Notes: generated from the sequence alone by a model not told the origin. A stretch of DNA of 42,825 nucleotides from an uncultured candidate division Zixibacteria bacterium (GCA_903908285.1 CAIVRH010000047.1:1-42825); one strand, 5' to 3'. Counted from the stretch's first letter, positions 10,312 through 18,411 are shown. Made by a program: numbers and translations.

Positions 10312-10369
10312 GTTGCTTTAAAGCAACGGCAATGGATGAAACCAGAGATTGATGTGCCACTGAAGTGGT
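10312..10369. repeat. Pair of constant-core hairpins
   Basis: GTTGCT-TTAA-AGCAAC (10312-10327) and GCCAC-TGAA-GTGGT (10356-10369), 28 bases apart, in the order CTTTA-type then TGAA-type seen in other pairs. Confidence 0.65.
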
Positions 10370-10386
10370 TGGGAGATTATGAACAT

Positions 10387-10463
10387 GGAAAGCTGAAGCT
10401 TTCCGCTACAAAATATTCATACAACAACAATGGAAGGCTAAAGCCTTCCGCTACAAAAAACAC
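10387..10463. repeat. Two CTRAAG-core hairpins with CCGCTACA tails
   Basis: GGAAAGC-TGAA-GCTTTCC (10387-10404) and GGAAGGC-TAAA-GCCTTCC (10432-10449), both continued by CGCTACAAAA. The second matches 8203-8240 almost exactly, including flanks. Confidence 0.8.
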
Positions 10464-10510
10464 TTTCATCTAATAGGGCTGAGAACTAAAAATAATATGG
10501 AAATCAATTT

Positions 10511-11011
10511 ATGAAAACCTATAATGGACACGAAACTCAACGTATGCACGAACTCGATGGTGCCGAGCTGGCATCCTTCTTAAGACGGGCACTGGCTTTT
10601 ACTATCGACTTGGCGATCATTGTCGGTCTGTTTTGGATATTTGCTACACCCTTAGAACCTTTGCTTCGGAGATATGGAGTTCTGGGGGAAGGGGAAGAAC
10701 TGATATTTACCCTGAACTTAAACTGGTATAGCATCGCATTGGTAGTGTTGTACTTTGGGTTAGCGACGTACCTGGGTAACGGAAAAACACCTGGCAAATG
10801 GATTCTGGGCATACGCACTGCCTCTTTAATTCATGCCAAGATGACGCTCTGGCATTCCGTCGAGCGGGCGCTGGGTTACGGGGCTTCACTTTTGGAGGGC
10901 GGTTTTGGATTTATCCAATTTTTCATCCATCCCAACCGGCGCACTCTGCATGACCGGATAGGAGAAACCATCGTTATCCGAGATATTAGACAAAAAGAAG
11001 AAGAGGCATAA
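10511..11011 (+). CDS. RDD family membrane protein
   Basis: 166 residues. The family takes its name from Arg-Asp-Asp; here the pattern is RRALAFTIDLAII in helix 1 (about 25-45), a second helix near 75-90, GNGKTPGKWILGIR (about 93-106) and the terminal LHDRIGETIVIRD (about 145-158). Three membrane segments are likely. RDD proteins are small inner-membrane proteins; some are implicated in ion exchange, but the role here is unknown. Only a weak GGAAA lies upstream of the ATG. Hairpin repeats flank the gene on both sides. Confidence 0.85.
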   Translation: MKTYNGHETQRMHELDGAELASFLRRALAFTIDLAIIVGLFWIFATPLEPLLRRYGVLGEGEELIFTLNLNWYSIALVVLYFGLATYLGNGKTPGKWILGIRTASLIHAKMTLWHSVERALGYGASLLEGGFGFIQFFIHPNRRTLHDRIGETIVIRDIRQKEEEA

Positions 11012-11017
11012 TTCCAA

Positions 11018-11057
11018 CTGACTTTAGTCAGGTTATGATTCACGCCACTAAAGTGGC
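11018..11057. repeat. Pair of constant-core hairpins
   Basis: CTGAC-TTTA-GTCAG (11018-11031) then GCCAC-TAAA-GTGGC (11044-11057), seven bases after the RDD stop codon. Same left/right loop order as other pairs. Confidence 0.75.
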
Positions 11058-11095
11058 TGAGAAGATATTGATCTCATTCAGGTTTCTAAGCCTAC

Positions 11096-11109
11096 GCCAC
11101 TAAAGTGGC
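11096..11109. repeat. CTAAAG-core hairpin
   Basis: GCCAC-TAAA-GTGGC, identical to 11044-11057, again preceded by ACG and followed by T. Confidence 0.7.
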
Positions 11110-11138
11110 TATGAAGATAGTGAATTCTACAAGGTATA

Positions 11139-11180
11139 AACTCAAAACTCGATACTCAATACTCATTACTCATAACTTGT
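11139..11180 (+). repeat. Heptamer tract before polX
   Basis: Six 7-base units in perfect register with consensus (T/A)ACTCA(T/A), for example TACTCAT twice at 11160-11173. Three bases (CAA) separate the last unit from the polX ATG. Confidence 0.85.
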
Positions 11181-11183
11181 CAA

Positions 11184-12911
11184 ATGACTAATCAGGAAAT
11201 CGCCGAAATACTCGTTCATATCTCGCAGATCTTAGACATCCAGGGAGAAAACCCTTTCAAGATCAGAGCATATATCAAGGCGGCTGAAACCATCGAAGCG
11301 CTCACCTATCAGCTTTCATCTCTGGAGGATAAAGACAAAATCCAGGAGCTTCCGGGAATCGGTGAAGCCATTACCAAGAAGATCAAGGAACTCTTGGATA
11401 CGGGAAAACTGGAATACTACGAGGATTTGAAAAAGTCCGAATATGCTCCCTTGATCGAATTATTGAGAATTCCTGGAGTAGGCCCCAAACATGCCAAATT
11501 AGTGCATGATAAACTGGGAGTGAAATCTATAGAGGAGTTAAGAAAAGCAGCGGAGCAAAGAAAGTTAAGGGAGCTTCCCGGCCTGGGGGAGAAGGTGGAG
11601 CAGAACATTCTGCAAGGAATCCAGCAGGTGAAAAAATTCATGGAGCGGTTTTCTTTGGCTTACATCTATCCTCGGGCGCAGAATATTGTAGAAGAACTAA
11701 GAGAGCTCAAAGAAGTGAAACAAATAACCCTCGGGGGGTCGTTAAGGCGTATGAAGGAGACTATCGGGGACGTCGATATTCTAGTCGCTTCCATTAAACC
11801 CAATCCGGTGATGGATGCTTTTATTCATCTTCCCCAGGTCGTCAAGGTAGCATCGGAGGGGAGCACCAAAGCCAGCATCATCACCAAGGATGGTTTTCAG
11901 GTGGATCTGCGGGTGGTCAAACCGGAAAGCTTCGGAGCGGCCCAGCATTATTTCACCGGCTCCAAGGCCCACAACATCCGGATAAGATCGCTGGGAATTG
12001 ACCGAGGACTCAAAGTAAACGAATATGGAGTTTTTAAGGGGAATAAGAGCATTGGCGGGAAGACAGAAGAGGAGGTTTTCAAATCGGTGGGACTTCCTTA
12101 CATACCTCCGGAGCTGCGGGAGGATCAAGGGGAGATAGAAGCAGCCCAAAAGAATCAGCTTCCCCATTTGATCGAATTGAAAGACATAAAAGGGGATCTG
12201 CATGTCCATTCCGAGTGGACTGACGGAAGCAACACTATCGAGGAGATGGCAAAGGCGGCGCAGAAGAGGGGATATCAATATATCGCCATCTGCGATCACT
12301 CCCCCACCGTCGGAATCACCAACGGACTTACCCCGCAAAGGCTAAAGAAACATAATGAGGAAATTGATAAACTGAATGAAAAGATGTCTCGTGCCAAAGG
12401 TAAGGTGAATTTTAGAATATTGAAAGGGATCGAGGTAGACATCCGGTCCAACGGACAGTTGGATTTTGATGACGAAATCCTAAAAGGGTTAGATATAGTA
12501 GTGGTAGCGGTTCACACCAAATTCACCCAGAGCCAGGAGGAGATGACCAAAAGGATCATCCAAGCCATGGAGAATCCGCATGTGGATATATTTGCCCATC
12601 CCACCGGAAGACTAATCGGAAGAAGGGAAGCATATCAGGTGGATATGGACAAGCTGATGGATGCCTGTAAAGCTAACGGAAAGGCATTGGAACTTAATGC
12701 CTATCCGGAAAGACTGGATTTATCCGATTTGAATTGCCGGAAAGCAAAAGAAAAGGGAATCAAAATTGCCATTTCCACAGATGCTCATCAGGACGGGCAT
12801 TATGACTGGATCAGGTTTGGCGTGGCCACCGCCAGGCGAGGATGGATAGAACCGGAGGATGTGATCAACACCATGCCTTTGGTGAAACTTTCAAAATGGC
12901 TGAAACATTGA
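11184..12911 (+). CDS. polX: DNA polymerase/3'-5' exonuclease PolX
   Basis: 575 residues, standard for bacterial PolX, a family-X repair polymerase fused to a PHP nuclease. N-terminal helix-hairpin-helix region (NPFKIRAYIKAAETIEAL; ELPGIGEAITKKI), palm with GGSLRR and the metal-binding GDVDIL (about 183-200) plus a third Asp in FQVDLRVV, and the C-terminal PHP domain starting GDLHVHSEWTDGS (about 338) with later HSP, H and DAH metal ligands. It works in base-excision repair. No Shine-Dalgarno sequence; a heptamer tract ends three bases before the ATG. A repeat element ending in seven T follows the gene. Confidence 0.95.
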   Translation: MTNQEIAEILVHISQILDIQGENPFKIRAYIKAAETIEALTYQLSSLEDKDKIQELPGIGEAITKKIKELLDTGKLEYYEDLKKSEYAPLIELLRIPGVGPKHAKLVHDKLGVKSIEELRKAAEQRKLRELPGLGEKVEQNILQGIQQVKKFMERFSLAYIYPRAQNIVEELRELKEVKQITLGGSLRRMKETIGDVDILVASIKPNPVMDAFIHLPQVVKVASEGSTKASIITKDGFQVDLRVVKPESFGAAQHYFTGSKAHNIRIRSLGIDRGLKVNEYGVFKGNKSIGGKTEEEVFKSVGLPYIPPELREDQGEIEAAQKNQLPHLIELKDIKGDLHVHSEWTDGSNTIEEMAKAAQKRGYQYIAICDHSPTVGITNGLTPQRLKKHNEEIDKLNEKMSRAKGKVNFRILKGIEVDIRSNGQLDFDDEILKGLDIVVVAVHTKFTQSQEEMTKRIIQAMENPHVDIFAHPTGRLIGRREAYQVDMDKLMDACKANGKALELNAYPERLDLSDLNCRKAKEKGIKIAISTDAHQDGHYDWIRFGVATARRGWIEPEDVINTMPLVKLSKWLKH

Positions 12912-12919
12912 AAGCTTTT

Positions 12920-13010
12920 ACCGAGCCATCCTTCGATCCTTCGATAAACTCAGGATGCTGAGCGAAGTCGAAGCACTTCGCTCAGGACAAGTGAAGGCTC
13001 GGCTACGCGC
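12920..13010 (-). repeat. Palindromic interspersed element, long form
   Basis: Opens CCGAGCC and closes GGCTCGGCTACGCGC; internal hairpin TGAGCGAAGT / ACTTCGCTCA (about 12959-12984). Its right end is the reverse complement of the element at 1034-1085. Seven T follow at 13011-13017, so transcribed from polX it could act as a terminator. Confidence 0.75.
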
Positions 13011-13048
13011 TTTTTTTCCCAAATGGGAGAGGGGAAAGATTTATAATG

Positions 13049-13115
13049 TTGTATTTTGAATCTCGAATGATTAACTTAAAACCGTGAACCTTACACTTTA
13101 AACCTCAAACTTTAA
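13049..13115 (+). repeat. Heptamer tract before the AI-2E-family permease gene
   Basis: Three units at 13049-13069 (such as TTGAATC), a 4-base slip, then six in register at 13074-13115 (such as ACCTTAC and ACTTTAA). Eight bases precede the ATG at 13124. Confidence 0.8.
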
Positions 13116-13123
13116 GTGATTTT

Positions 13124-14185
13124 ATGTCTGATCTAAAGCAATATTTCCCTCTGCAGAATGTTCTCTTCCCCTTTGTGGCAATGGCGGTAGTAACCGCTTT
13201 TCTATATTTTGCCGCCCCTATCATCATCCCGATCATCATTGCTATCTCGCTGGCTTATCTTCTAAGTCCGGTGGTCTCTCTTTTAAAGAAGCTTAAGATT
13301 CCTCATCCGGTTGCGGTAATCTTGGTTTTGATAATCAGCGCTATCATCTTTGCAGTGATCGGATATTTCCTGGTGGTCCAAGCCAGCAGCCTTTTACAAG
13401 AGCTTCCTTCTTATTGGAATACGGTGGTAGAATATTCAGTTAAATTTTTGGGCGTGTACAAAAAGCTTTTTCCGCAGGCAAAGGATTTGGATCTAAATAG
13501 CTTCCAGCTGAAGGATTTTTCCGGCATTACCAAATACCTGTTCCGGGGAATAAGCTCGTCGGTCTCTTTTATATCCAGCCTGGTTATAATTTTATTTCTT
13601 ACTTTCTTTATTTTGAACGACCAGGAGATGCTTAAGAAGAAATTAATCCGGGCATTTGGTAAATCGGAATCCGACGGGCAAACCGTATCCAAAATCTTAT
13701 TAGAGATCAATCAGCAGATCAAGAGTTTCATTTTAGTTAAATTTGGGACTTCCCTGGCTTTGGCGATCATCTTTACCATCGGACTTTCGATCATCGGCGT
13801 CAACTACGCATATATCTGGGGGCCTTTAGCCGGGGTATTGAATTTGATCCCCTATGTGGGATCGGTCATCGGCGCCATACCCCCGATGATCCTGGCTGGA
13901 ATCCAGTTTGGAGCCGTGATGCCCGTGATTTGGGTTTTGCTCCTTTTTGTGGTTTTTCAAAACCTGGAGGGAAATGTTGTCTCCCCCAAACTGATCGGGG
14001 ATAAATTGAATTTGAATCCTCTGGCGGTTATGGCTTCGGTCATGTACTGGACCTGGCTGTGGGGGGCGGTGGGAATTATTCTAGCTATCCCCATCACCGC
14101 TGCAGTTAAAGTGATCTGCGATCATGTGGAATCCCTGGAGCCGATCGGGATCCTGCTCGGAGGGAAAAGGGATAGAGAAGAATAA
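13124..14185 (+). CDS. AI-2E family transporter (PerM/YhhT type)
   Basis: 353 residues with about seven to eight hydrophobic helices: two at the N-terminus (about 15-50), one at about 60-85, a soluble middle with amphipathic helices (about 90-145), then a block of helices from about 150 to 340. The C-terminal pattern ...YVGSVIGAIPPMILAG... and QNLEGNVVSPKLIGDKLNLNPLAV is the family hallmark. Members export small solutes such as AI-2 or act as Na+/H+ antiporters, so the substrate stays open. No ribosome-binding site; heptamer repeats upstream. It is followed by a YihY gene, another polytopic protein. Confidence 0.9.
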   Translation: MSDLKQYFPLQNVLFPFVAMAVVTAFLYFAAPIIIPIIIAISLAYLLSPVVSLLKKLKIPHPVAVILVLIISAIIFAVIGYFLVVQASSLLQELPSYWNTVVEYSVKFLGVYKKLFPQAKDLDLNSFQLKDFSGITKYLFRGISSSVSFISSLVIILFLTFFILNDQEMLKKKLIRAFGKSESDGQTVSKILLEINQQIKSFILVKFGTSLALAIIFTIGLSIIGVNYAYIWGPLAGVLNLIPYVGSVIGAIPPMILAGIQFGAVMPVIWVLLLFVVFQNLEGNVVSPKLIGDKLNLNPLAVMASVMYWTWLWGAVGIILAIPITAAVKVICDHVESLEPIGILLGGKRDREE

Positions 14186-14197
14186 GGTTTGTTCCTC

Positions 14198-14276
14198 TGT
14201 AGGGGTGAATCTTCAGATTCGCCCGTAATCAAAAGCGCTGTGGGTGATGCTCTATGGGTGAAGCTTCACCCCTACA
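14198..14276. repeat. 79-base two-hairpin element with TGTAGGGG terminal repeats
   Basis: TGTAGGGG (14198-14205) and CCCCTACA (14269-14276, repeated at 14283-14290) bracket GGGTGAATC-TTCA-GATTCGCCC (14203-14224) and GGGTGA-AGCT-TCACCC (14256-14271). Confidence 0.75.
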
Positions 14277-14352
14277 TGTTCACCCCTACAACGAATACGA
14301 TTGGTCCAAAAATCTAAATTGTCGAAATCAACCCGCAGGATATAGAGTTTAC

Positions 14353-15261
14353 ATGTCTCCTCTCACTCTATTAGCCAAATTTTCGTCTTCCACGTCGTAC
14401 TCCATCCTAAAGCGAAAAGTGATTTTCTTTTTCTCCTGGATGAAGGAGACTTTTCTTCATACTTTTTATAAGGATAATTGCGCTCTGATGGCGGCAGCGA
14501 TCTCCTTTTATGCCATTCTTTCGGTGATACCGCTGTTTCTGGTGTTCATGTCGATTTCCGGATACATTCTGCACTCTTCCAAGCGCGCTTTGGAGTCGGT
14601 GATAATGCTTTTGTGGAGAACCTCCCCGGTGGCTTTAGCGGACGGTTTTAAGATTCTGTCCGATCTGATTCAGCAGAAGACGGTCTTTGGAATTATCGGT
14701 ATTCTGGGTCTCACCTGGGCGGCTTCGCGGATATTCTCGGCGGTGGAAAATTCCATGAACATCGTCTGGAAAGTCGAAAAGGGAAGAGCCTACTGGCACA
14801 GCAAATTCATCACTCTGGTTTTGGTCCCGGTTACGGTCCTGTTTATGCTATCATCCCTGGCTTTTACTGCTCTGTATGCCATGGCCAAAAACATAGAGAT
14901 ACCGTTGATCGGATTGAAGCTAAGCCAAGCCCACTGGATCAGCCAAATGCTGGTTATTATTCTTCCCCTGGTCCTGGGCGTGATCATGTTCTATCTGACT
15001 TACCGGATCATTCCCAACCGTAAAGTTAGCGATAAAGCAGCTTTGATCGGGGCGTTCTGTGCCAGCGGGATGTGGGAGGCAGCGAAGTTTTTATTCGATG
15101 TCTACATCAAACACTACGGAAACTTTCAGAAGATGTACGGATCGTTCGCCACCATCGTGGTGGTGCTGATCTGGATTTACTATTCTTCATTCATACTGCT
15201 GATCGGAGCGGAGATCGGAGCTAATTATGAGGAGACAAGAAGAAGACAGTCATTGGTCTGA
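14353..15261 (+). CDS. YihY/virulence factor BrkB family protein
   Basis: 302 residues from the ATG at 14353. The frame stays open to 14254, but that extension runs through a repeat element and reads unlike the family. The sequence CALMAAAISFYAILSVIPLFLVFMS, the central GLTWAASRIFSAVENSMNIVW and KAALIGAFCASGMWEAAKFLFDVYIKH are the conserved blocks of YihY proteins, once mis-called ribonuclease BN. Six transmembrane helices are likely. Function in the inner membrane is not established. AGGATATAGAG lies upstream as a loose ribosome-binding site. Confidence 0.9.
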   Translation: MSPLTLLAKFSSSTSYSILKRKVIFFFSWMKETFLHTFYKDNCALMAAAISFYAILSVIPLFLVFMSISGYILHSSKRALESVIMLLWRTSPVALADGFKILSDLIQQKTVFGIIGILGLTWAASRIFSAVENSMNIVWKVEKGRAYWHSKFITLVLVPVTVLFMLSSLAFTALYAMAKNIEIPLIGLKLSQAHWISQMLVIILPLVLGVIMFYLTYRIIPNRKVSDKAALIGAFCASGMWEAAKFLFDVYIKHYGNFQKMYGSFATIVVVLIWIYYSSFILLIGAEIGANYEETRRRQSLV

Positions 15262-15359
15262 GCCGAAGATTACCTGAAAACGGATTAAGATAACAAAAAG
15301 AAAACCACTCCACCTATCCCCCTCTCCTTATTTGAGGGCGTGTTATAATTGGGATTTGA

Positions 15360-15438
15360 TTTTGTAGCCGCAATCTTTAGATTGCGTAAGTCGTTAGAAT
15401 CCAAATATCCTTTTTCGCCCATACGGGCGGCTACAAAA
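15360..15438. repeat. 79-base two-hairpin element with 10-bp terminal inverted repeats
   Basis: TTTTGTAGCC (15360-15369) and GGCTACAAAA (15429-15438) are exact inverted repeats. Between them lie GCAATC-TTTA-GATTGC (15370-15385) and CGCCC-ATAC-GGGCG (15416-15429). The clearest example of the composite element. The rest of 15262-15538 holds only a 21-codon open frame (15448-15513) of doubtful meaning. Confidence 0.8.
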
Positions 15439-15538
15439 AACTGAATTATGACACAGCCTCTTTTATGGAGAGCGGGAATAAAAAGGGGAGAGGCAATAAG
15501 AAGGTTGGGCTAACGAAAGTTTGACCGATAAAAATTCC

Positions 15539-16459
15539 ATGAAACACATCCATAATTGCTTTTGGTCATTGGAATTGGATTTTGCTGCGAAGGTAAGATA
15601 CCGGATGAGATATGACAGAAATCCTCTGTATATTACTCTTACGGACAAATATAAAGTAAGGGAATATGCCGGATCAAAAGCGGTAAAGACTGCAAATCTA
15701 CTCTTTGAAACAGACCACACCGAAGCCATCCCTTTTGCGGATCTTCCTTCAAACTATTTCATTAAGATGAATCATGGTTCCGGATGGAACATACTGGGCT
15801 ATAACTCCGGGCTGTACCTGTTTCGCGACGGTTCGGAGCTGGTCAATCCGGATGGCTCTTACCTGAACATGAAATCTGCAAATAAATACAAGTTGACCAA
15901 AGATCAGGCAAAAAAACTATGTTACAGGTGGCTGGACCGCAGGTATTCCAAAAAAGAGTGGGCTTATCAGCACATCCGTCCGAGAATAATCGTCGAAGAG
16001 CTCCTCTCTTCCAACCATCCTAAAGATTTAAAGGACTATCGCCTGTATACTTTTAATGGCGAGGTAAAAGCGATTCTGGTTGATTCTCCACTTTACAGAA
16101 GAAATCGGGAAAACGTTTTCTTCGATCCCGACTGGAATGAATTCAAATTGACCAAGTACGACGAGAAACCTCCCCATCCCTTACCGGAAAAGCCGGGTAG
16201 TTTCGATGAAATGATCGAAGTGGCGCAAAGGCTGGGAAAAGATATCGATTTTGCGCGAATCGATCTGTATGACACCACTCAAGGTGTAGTCCTGGGAGAG
16301 ATGACGGTTTATCCGGATGGAGGGTTTGCCAATACCCCCACTTCTTGTCCGGTCTTTAATAGATGGCTGGGGGATCAATGGAAGCTAAGATTAGACCGAT
16401 TCGATGCCGTGAATACCTTTCTCTGGCACAGTATGTCTGCGATGGTGGAGGCGATATAG
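15539..16459 (+). CDS. TupA-like ATP-grasp protein
   Basis: 306 residues from the ATG at 15539 (a TTG six codons upstream is possible; neither has a clear ribosome-binding site). The C-terminal DFARIDLYDTTQGVVLGEMTVYPDGGF (about 244-270) is the TupA-like ATP-grasp signature, with Asp and Glu as metal ligands; IIVEELLSS and KDYRLYTFNGEVKAI are the upstream nucleotide-binding strands. Such proteins ligate amino acids or peptides onto polymers, as in teichuronopeptide synthesis, and are usually found in surface polysaccharide clusters. No sugar genes are adjacent here, so the acceptor is unknown. Confidence 0.85.
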   Translation: MKHIHNCFWSLELDFAAKVRYRMRYDRNPLYITLTDKYKVREYAGSKAVKTANLLFETDHTEAIPFADLPSNYFIKMNHGSGWNILGYNSGLYLFRDGSELVNPDGSYLNMKSANKYKLTKDQAKKLCYRWLDRRYSKKEWAYQHIRPRIIVEELLSSNHPKDLKDYRLYTFNGEVKAILVDSPLYRRNRENVFFDPDWNEFKLTKYDEKPPHPLPEKPGSFDEMIEVAQRLGKDIDFARIDLYDTTQGVVLGEMTVYPDGGFANTPTSCPVFNRWLGDQWKLRLDRFDAVNTFLWHSMSAMVEAI

Positions 16460-16474
16460 GAAAGAAGCAGGTTT

Positions 16475-16540
16475 ATGTATCCGTTTGCTCAAGCAAACGG
16501 GAATTATATTAGACGATCCATTGCAGTCAACTTTGACTGA
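16475..16540 (+). repeat. Two-hairpin repeat, copy 1
   Basis: CCGTTTGC-TCAA-GCAAACGG (16481-16500) and CAGTCA-ACTT-TGACTG (16524-16539) joined by a conserved linker containing GATCCATTG. Copy 2 is at 20802-20870. Confidence 0.85.
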
Positions 16541-16570
16541 CCAGATGGAATTCTACGTTCGAGCTTTAGC

Positions 16571-16930
16571 ATGCAAAAAGACGCATCTTTAAAACATCAT
16601 CTCCGGGTATTGGAGGAGCAGCTGCTTCAAGCCGGCTTTCGCAAAATACCGGAGCGCGTGGCGGAACTGCTGGCAGACGAATTTGTGGAATTCGGCAGCT
16701 CCGGGCACAGGTTTAACAAAGCGCAAATCATCAAGAGCCTCCAGGCTGAGTCGTCCGAGCGGTGGTCGCTTTCGGAGTTCTGTGTGTCGCTTTTGGCGCC
16801 GGACGTGGCATTGGCAACCTATCAAGCTATTCGGTACACCGAGCCGCCGGTTCACTCACTGCGCAGCTCGATTTGGAAGCTTCGCGATGGTCGCTGGCAG
16901 CTGGTGTTCCACCAGGGCACGTTGACTTAA
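16571..16930 (+). CDS. DUF4440 / NTF2-like protein
   Basis: 119 residues, one SnoaL/NTF2-like alpha-beta barrel: helix (about 5-35), LLADEFVEFGSSGHRFNKAQIIKSLQ (about 28-53), then the strand pairs VSLLAPDVALATYQAI and SIWKLRDGRWQLVFHQGT. This matches DUF4440, whose members bind small ligands or act as minor enzymes in diverse pathways. The base composition is more GC-rich than the flanking sequence. No good ribosome-binding site upstream; the start is chosen by domain completeness. Specific role unknown. Confidence 0.8.
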   Translation: MQKDASLKHHLRVLEEQLLQAGFRKIPERVAELLADEFVEFGSSGHRFNKAQIIKSLQAESSERWSLSEFCVSLLAPDVALATYQAIRYTEPPVHSLRSSIWKLRDGRWQLVFHQGTLT

Positions 16931-17129
16931 AGGGCGTAATAGGTATCAGTTTTAACTATGCCATGCACACGGACGATGATTCCGCTCCATAGCCACAGGT
17001 GAGCTTCATAGTTAAGTCCACAACTTAAATCAGTCCAACGTTCTATTTGAGACAGATACGCATAGACGGATGAGCGGACGCTCACCTCTTGCTGGCAGGA
17101 TGAATCCATAGGATCAGCGACAAAAAAAC

Positions 17130-17158
17130 TTGACATAGAAAAGTGTTAACGATATATT
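17130..17158 (+). promoter_or_regulatory. Sigma-70-type promoter of the LamG lipoprotein gene
   Basis: TTGACA (17130-17135), 17-base spacer, TATATT (17153-17158). The leader to the ATG at 17329 would be about 165 bases. Confidence 0.7.
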
Positions 17159-17181
17159 CATTTCTTGATTTGTATCGTTAA
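17146..17181. promoter_or_regulatory. Operator-like inverted repeat over the -10 box
   Basis: TTAACGATA (17146-17154) and TATCGTTAA (17173-17181) are exact inverted 9-mers separated by 18 bases, overlapping the -10 and the expected transcription start. Could bind a dimeric repressor; no regulator gene is adjacent. Confidence 0.5.
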
Positions 17182-17328
17182 GACACTAAAAATCATCAAT
17201 TGAAAGGAGAACCTATTATCGGAAAACAATTGAGAGCGGATTTTATTCGTCATGGTTTTGACGATAAAATTGTCTAAATTTGTTAGACGACATACAACTA
17301 ACGTGGAGTATTATTAAGGAGGTTACTA

Positions 17329-18411
17329 ATGTTTGAGTTACTTCATAGGATTGAAACAACAACCATAACCATCGGCGTCATTTGCAGTATTTACATGGTT
17401 TTTGCCTGTAGTAACAACCCAACTCAGCCAGCCAATGATTCACCAGTAATAACAAGCCTAATCGCCAATCCTGTTGCAGTTGCAGTGACCGGCCAGTCTG
17501 CGATTGTATGCAAAGCAAACGATCCAAATGGAGATGCATTAACTTATGCATGGACTGTCTCTAGCGGTTCAACTGCGGGTTCTGGTGATAGTGTGACCTG
17601 GAATGCTCCAAGTTCAATAGGGGTTTTTTGGGTGAAATGTACGGTCAGCGATAACAAAGGTGCCCTGGACAAGGATAGTGTAGGTATTGAAGTGACTGTA
17701 CCCATCCCGACCAGCGAACTGGTGGCATACTATCCATTTAATGGCAACGCAAATGATGAAAGTGGAAATGGCAATGATGGGTTAGTGTATGGCGCGGCTC
17801 TGATAGCTGATCGATTTGGCATAGCTCAGAAAGCGTACGTATTTGATGGTACCCAGAGCAAAATCAACCTTGGGAACGATAGTTTACTCAATCCTACCTC
17901 GGAGATAACAATATCACTTTGGGTTAATCACGCGGGCGGAGGTACCACAAATCAGCAGGTTATTTTATCTAAGCATGGACAATATGATACTGGTACACAA
18001 TCCTATGACTTAGCTTGGCATGATAGTGGAGATCCGCGAATTGACTTCTACGTGAGCGAGGACGGAAACCATATGTTTGGAAGATCGAGTGCCTTGACAT
18101 TGCCACGACAACCCGGGTGGCATCATATTGTAGCAGTTTTCAAAAGCAATCTTAATCTTGATATCTGCATTGATGGTCAGTTATCCAACGGGTCACTTTT
18201 TTATGCCACTGGTGATACAGATGTTCAACCTACTCAGACGATCCCTGCGCATATCGCGGTAACTACAACTCCCGCCATCATAGGTTCATGGACTGTTAAC
18301 AACGCAAACAATTTTAAAGGTATAGTTGATGATGTTCGAATATATCAAAGGGCACTAACAATAGATGAGGTCCGCTCTCTTTATCTTGAAGCTGGATGGA
18401 CAACAGAATAA
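17329..18411 (+). CDS. Predicted lipoprotein with cadherin/PKD-like and LamG domains
   Basis: 360 residues. The N-terminus ends in a lipobox (MVFACSNNP, Cys at about 27), so it is probably lipid-anchored. Residues about 38-125 form an Ig-like domain (SPVITSLIANPVAV..., DPNGDALTYAWTV, VKCTVSDNKG) close to the PKD/cadherin type. Residues about 132-352 form a LamG/concanavalin-like jelly roll (LVAYYPFNGNANDESGNGNDG, GWHHIVAVF, GIVDDVRIYQRALTIDEVRSLY). The likely location is the outer membrane surface, with a role in glycan or protein binding. Good ribosome-binding site AAGGAGG. No T9SS tail. Confidence 0.85.
   Translation: MFELLHRIETTTITIGVICSIYMVFACSNNPTQPANDSPVITSLIANPVAVAVTGQSAIVCKANDPNGDALTYAWTVSSGSTAGSGDSVTWNAPSSIGVFWVKCTVSDNKGALDKDSVGIEVTVPIPTSELVAYYPFNGNANDESGNGNDGLVYGAALIADRFGIAQKAYVFDGTQSKINLGNDSLLNPTSEITISLWVNHAGGGTTNQQVILSKHGQYDTGTQSYDLAWHDSGDPRIDFYVSEDGNHMFGRSSALTLPRQPGWHHIVAVFKSNLNLDICIDGQLSNGSLFYATGDTDVQPTQTIPAHIAVTTTPAIIGSWTVNNANNFKGIVDDVRIYQRALTIDEVRSLYLEAGWTTE

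Larger units (their letters stand above)
16931..17328. other. Regulatory intergenic region
   Basis: About 400 bases without a gene. It contains a hairpin at 17071-17084 (TGAGCG-GA-CGCTCA), the promoter/operator at 17130-17181, a hairpin CGTCA..TGACG near 17250-17265, a second GTCTAA..TTAGAC palindrome near 17273-17289 and the ribosome-binding site AAGGAGG before 17329. Confidence 0.5.

Noticed and set aside
14254-14352. Longer N-terminus for the YihY protein
   Set aside because: The extension translates a hairpin repeat element and is absent from the family.
15448-15513. 21-codon open frame before the TupA-like gene as a leader peptide
   Set aside because: No ribosome-binding site, no run of regulatory codons and no attenuator hairpins after it.
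16927-17136. 69-codon minus-strand open frame
   Set aside because: No ribosome-binding site or recognisable domain; it overlaps a promoter on the other strand.
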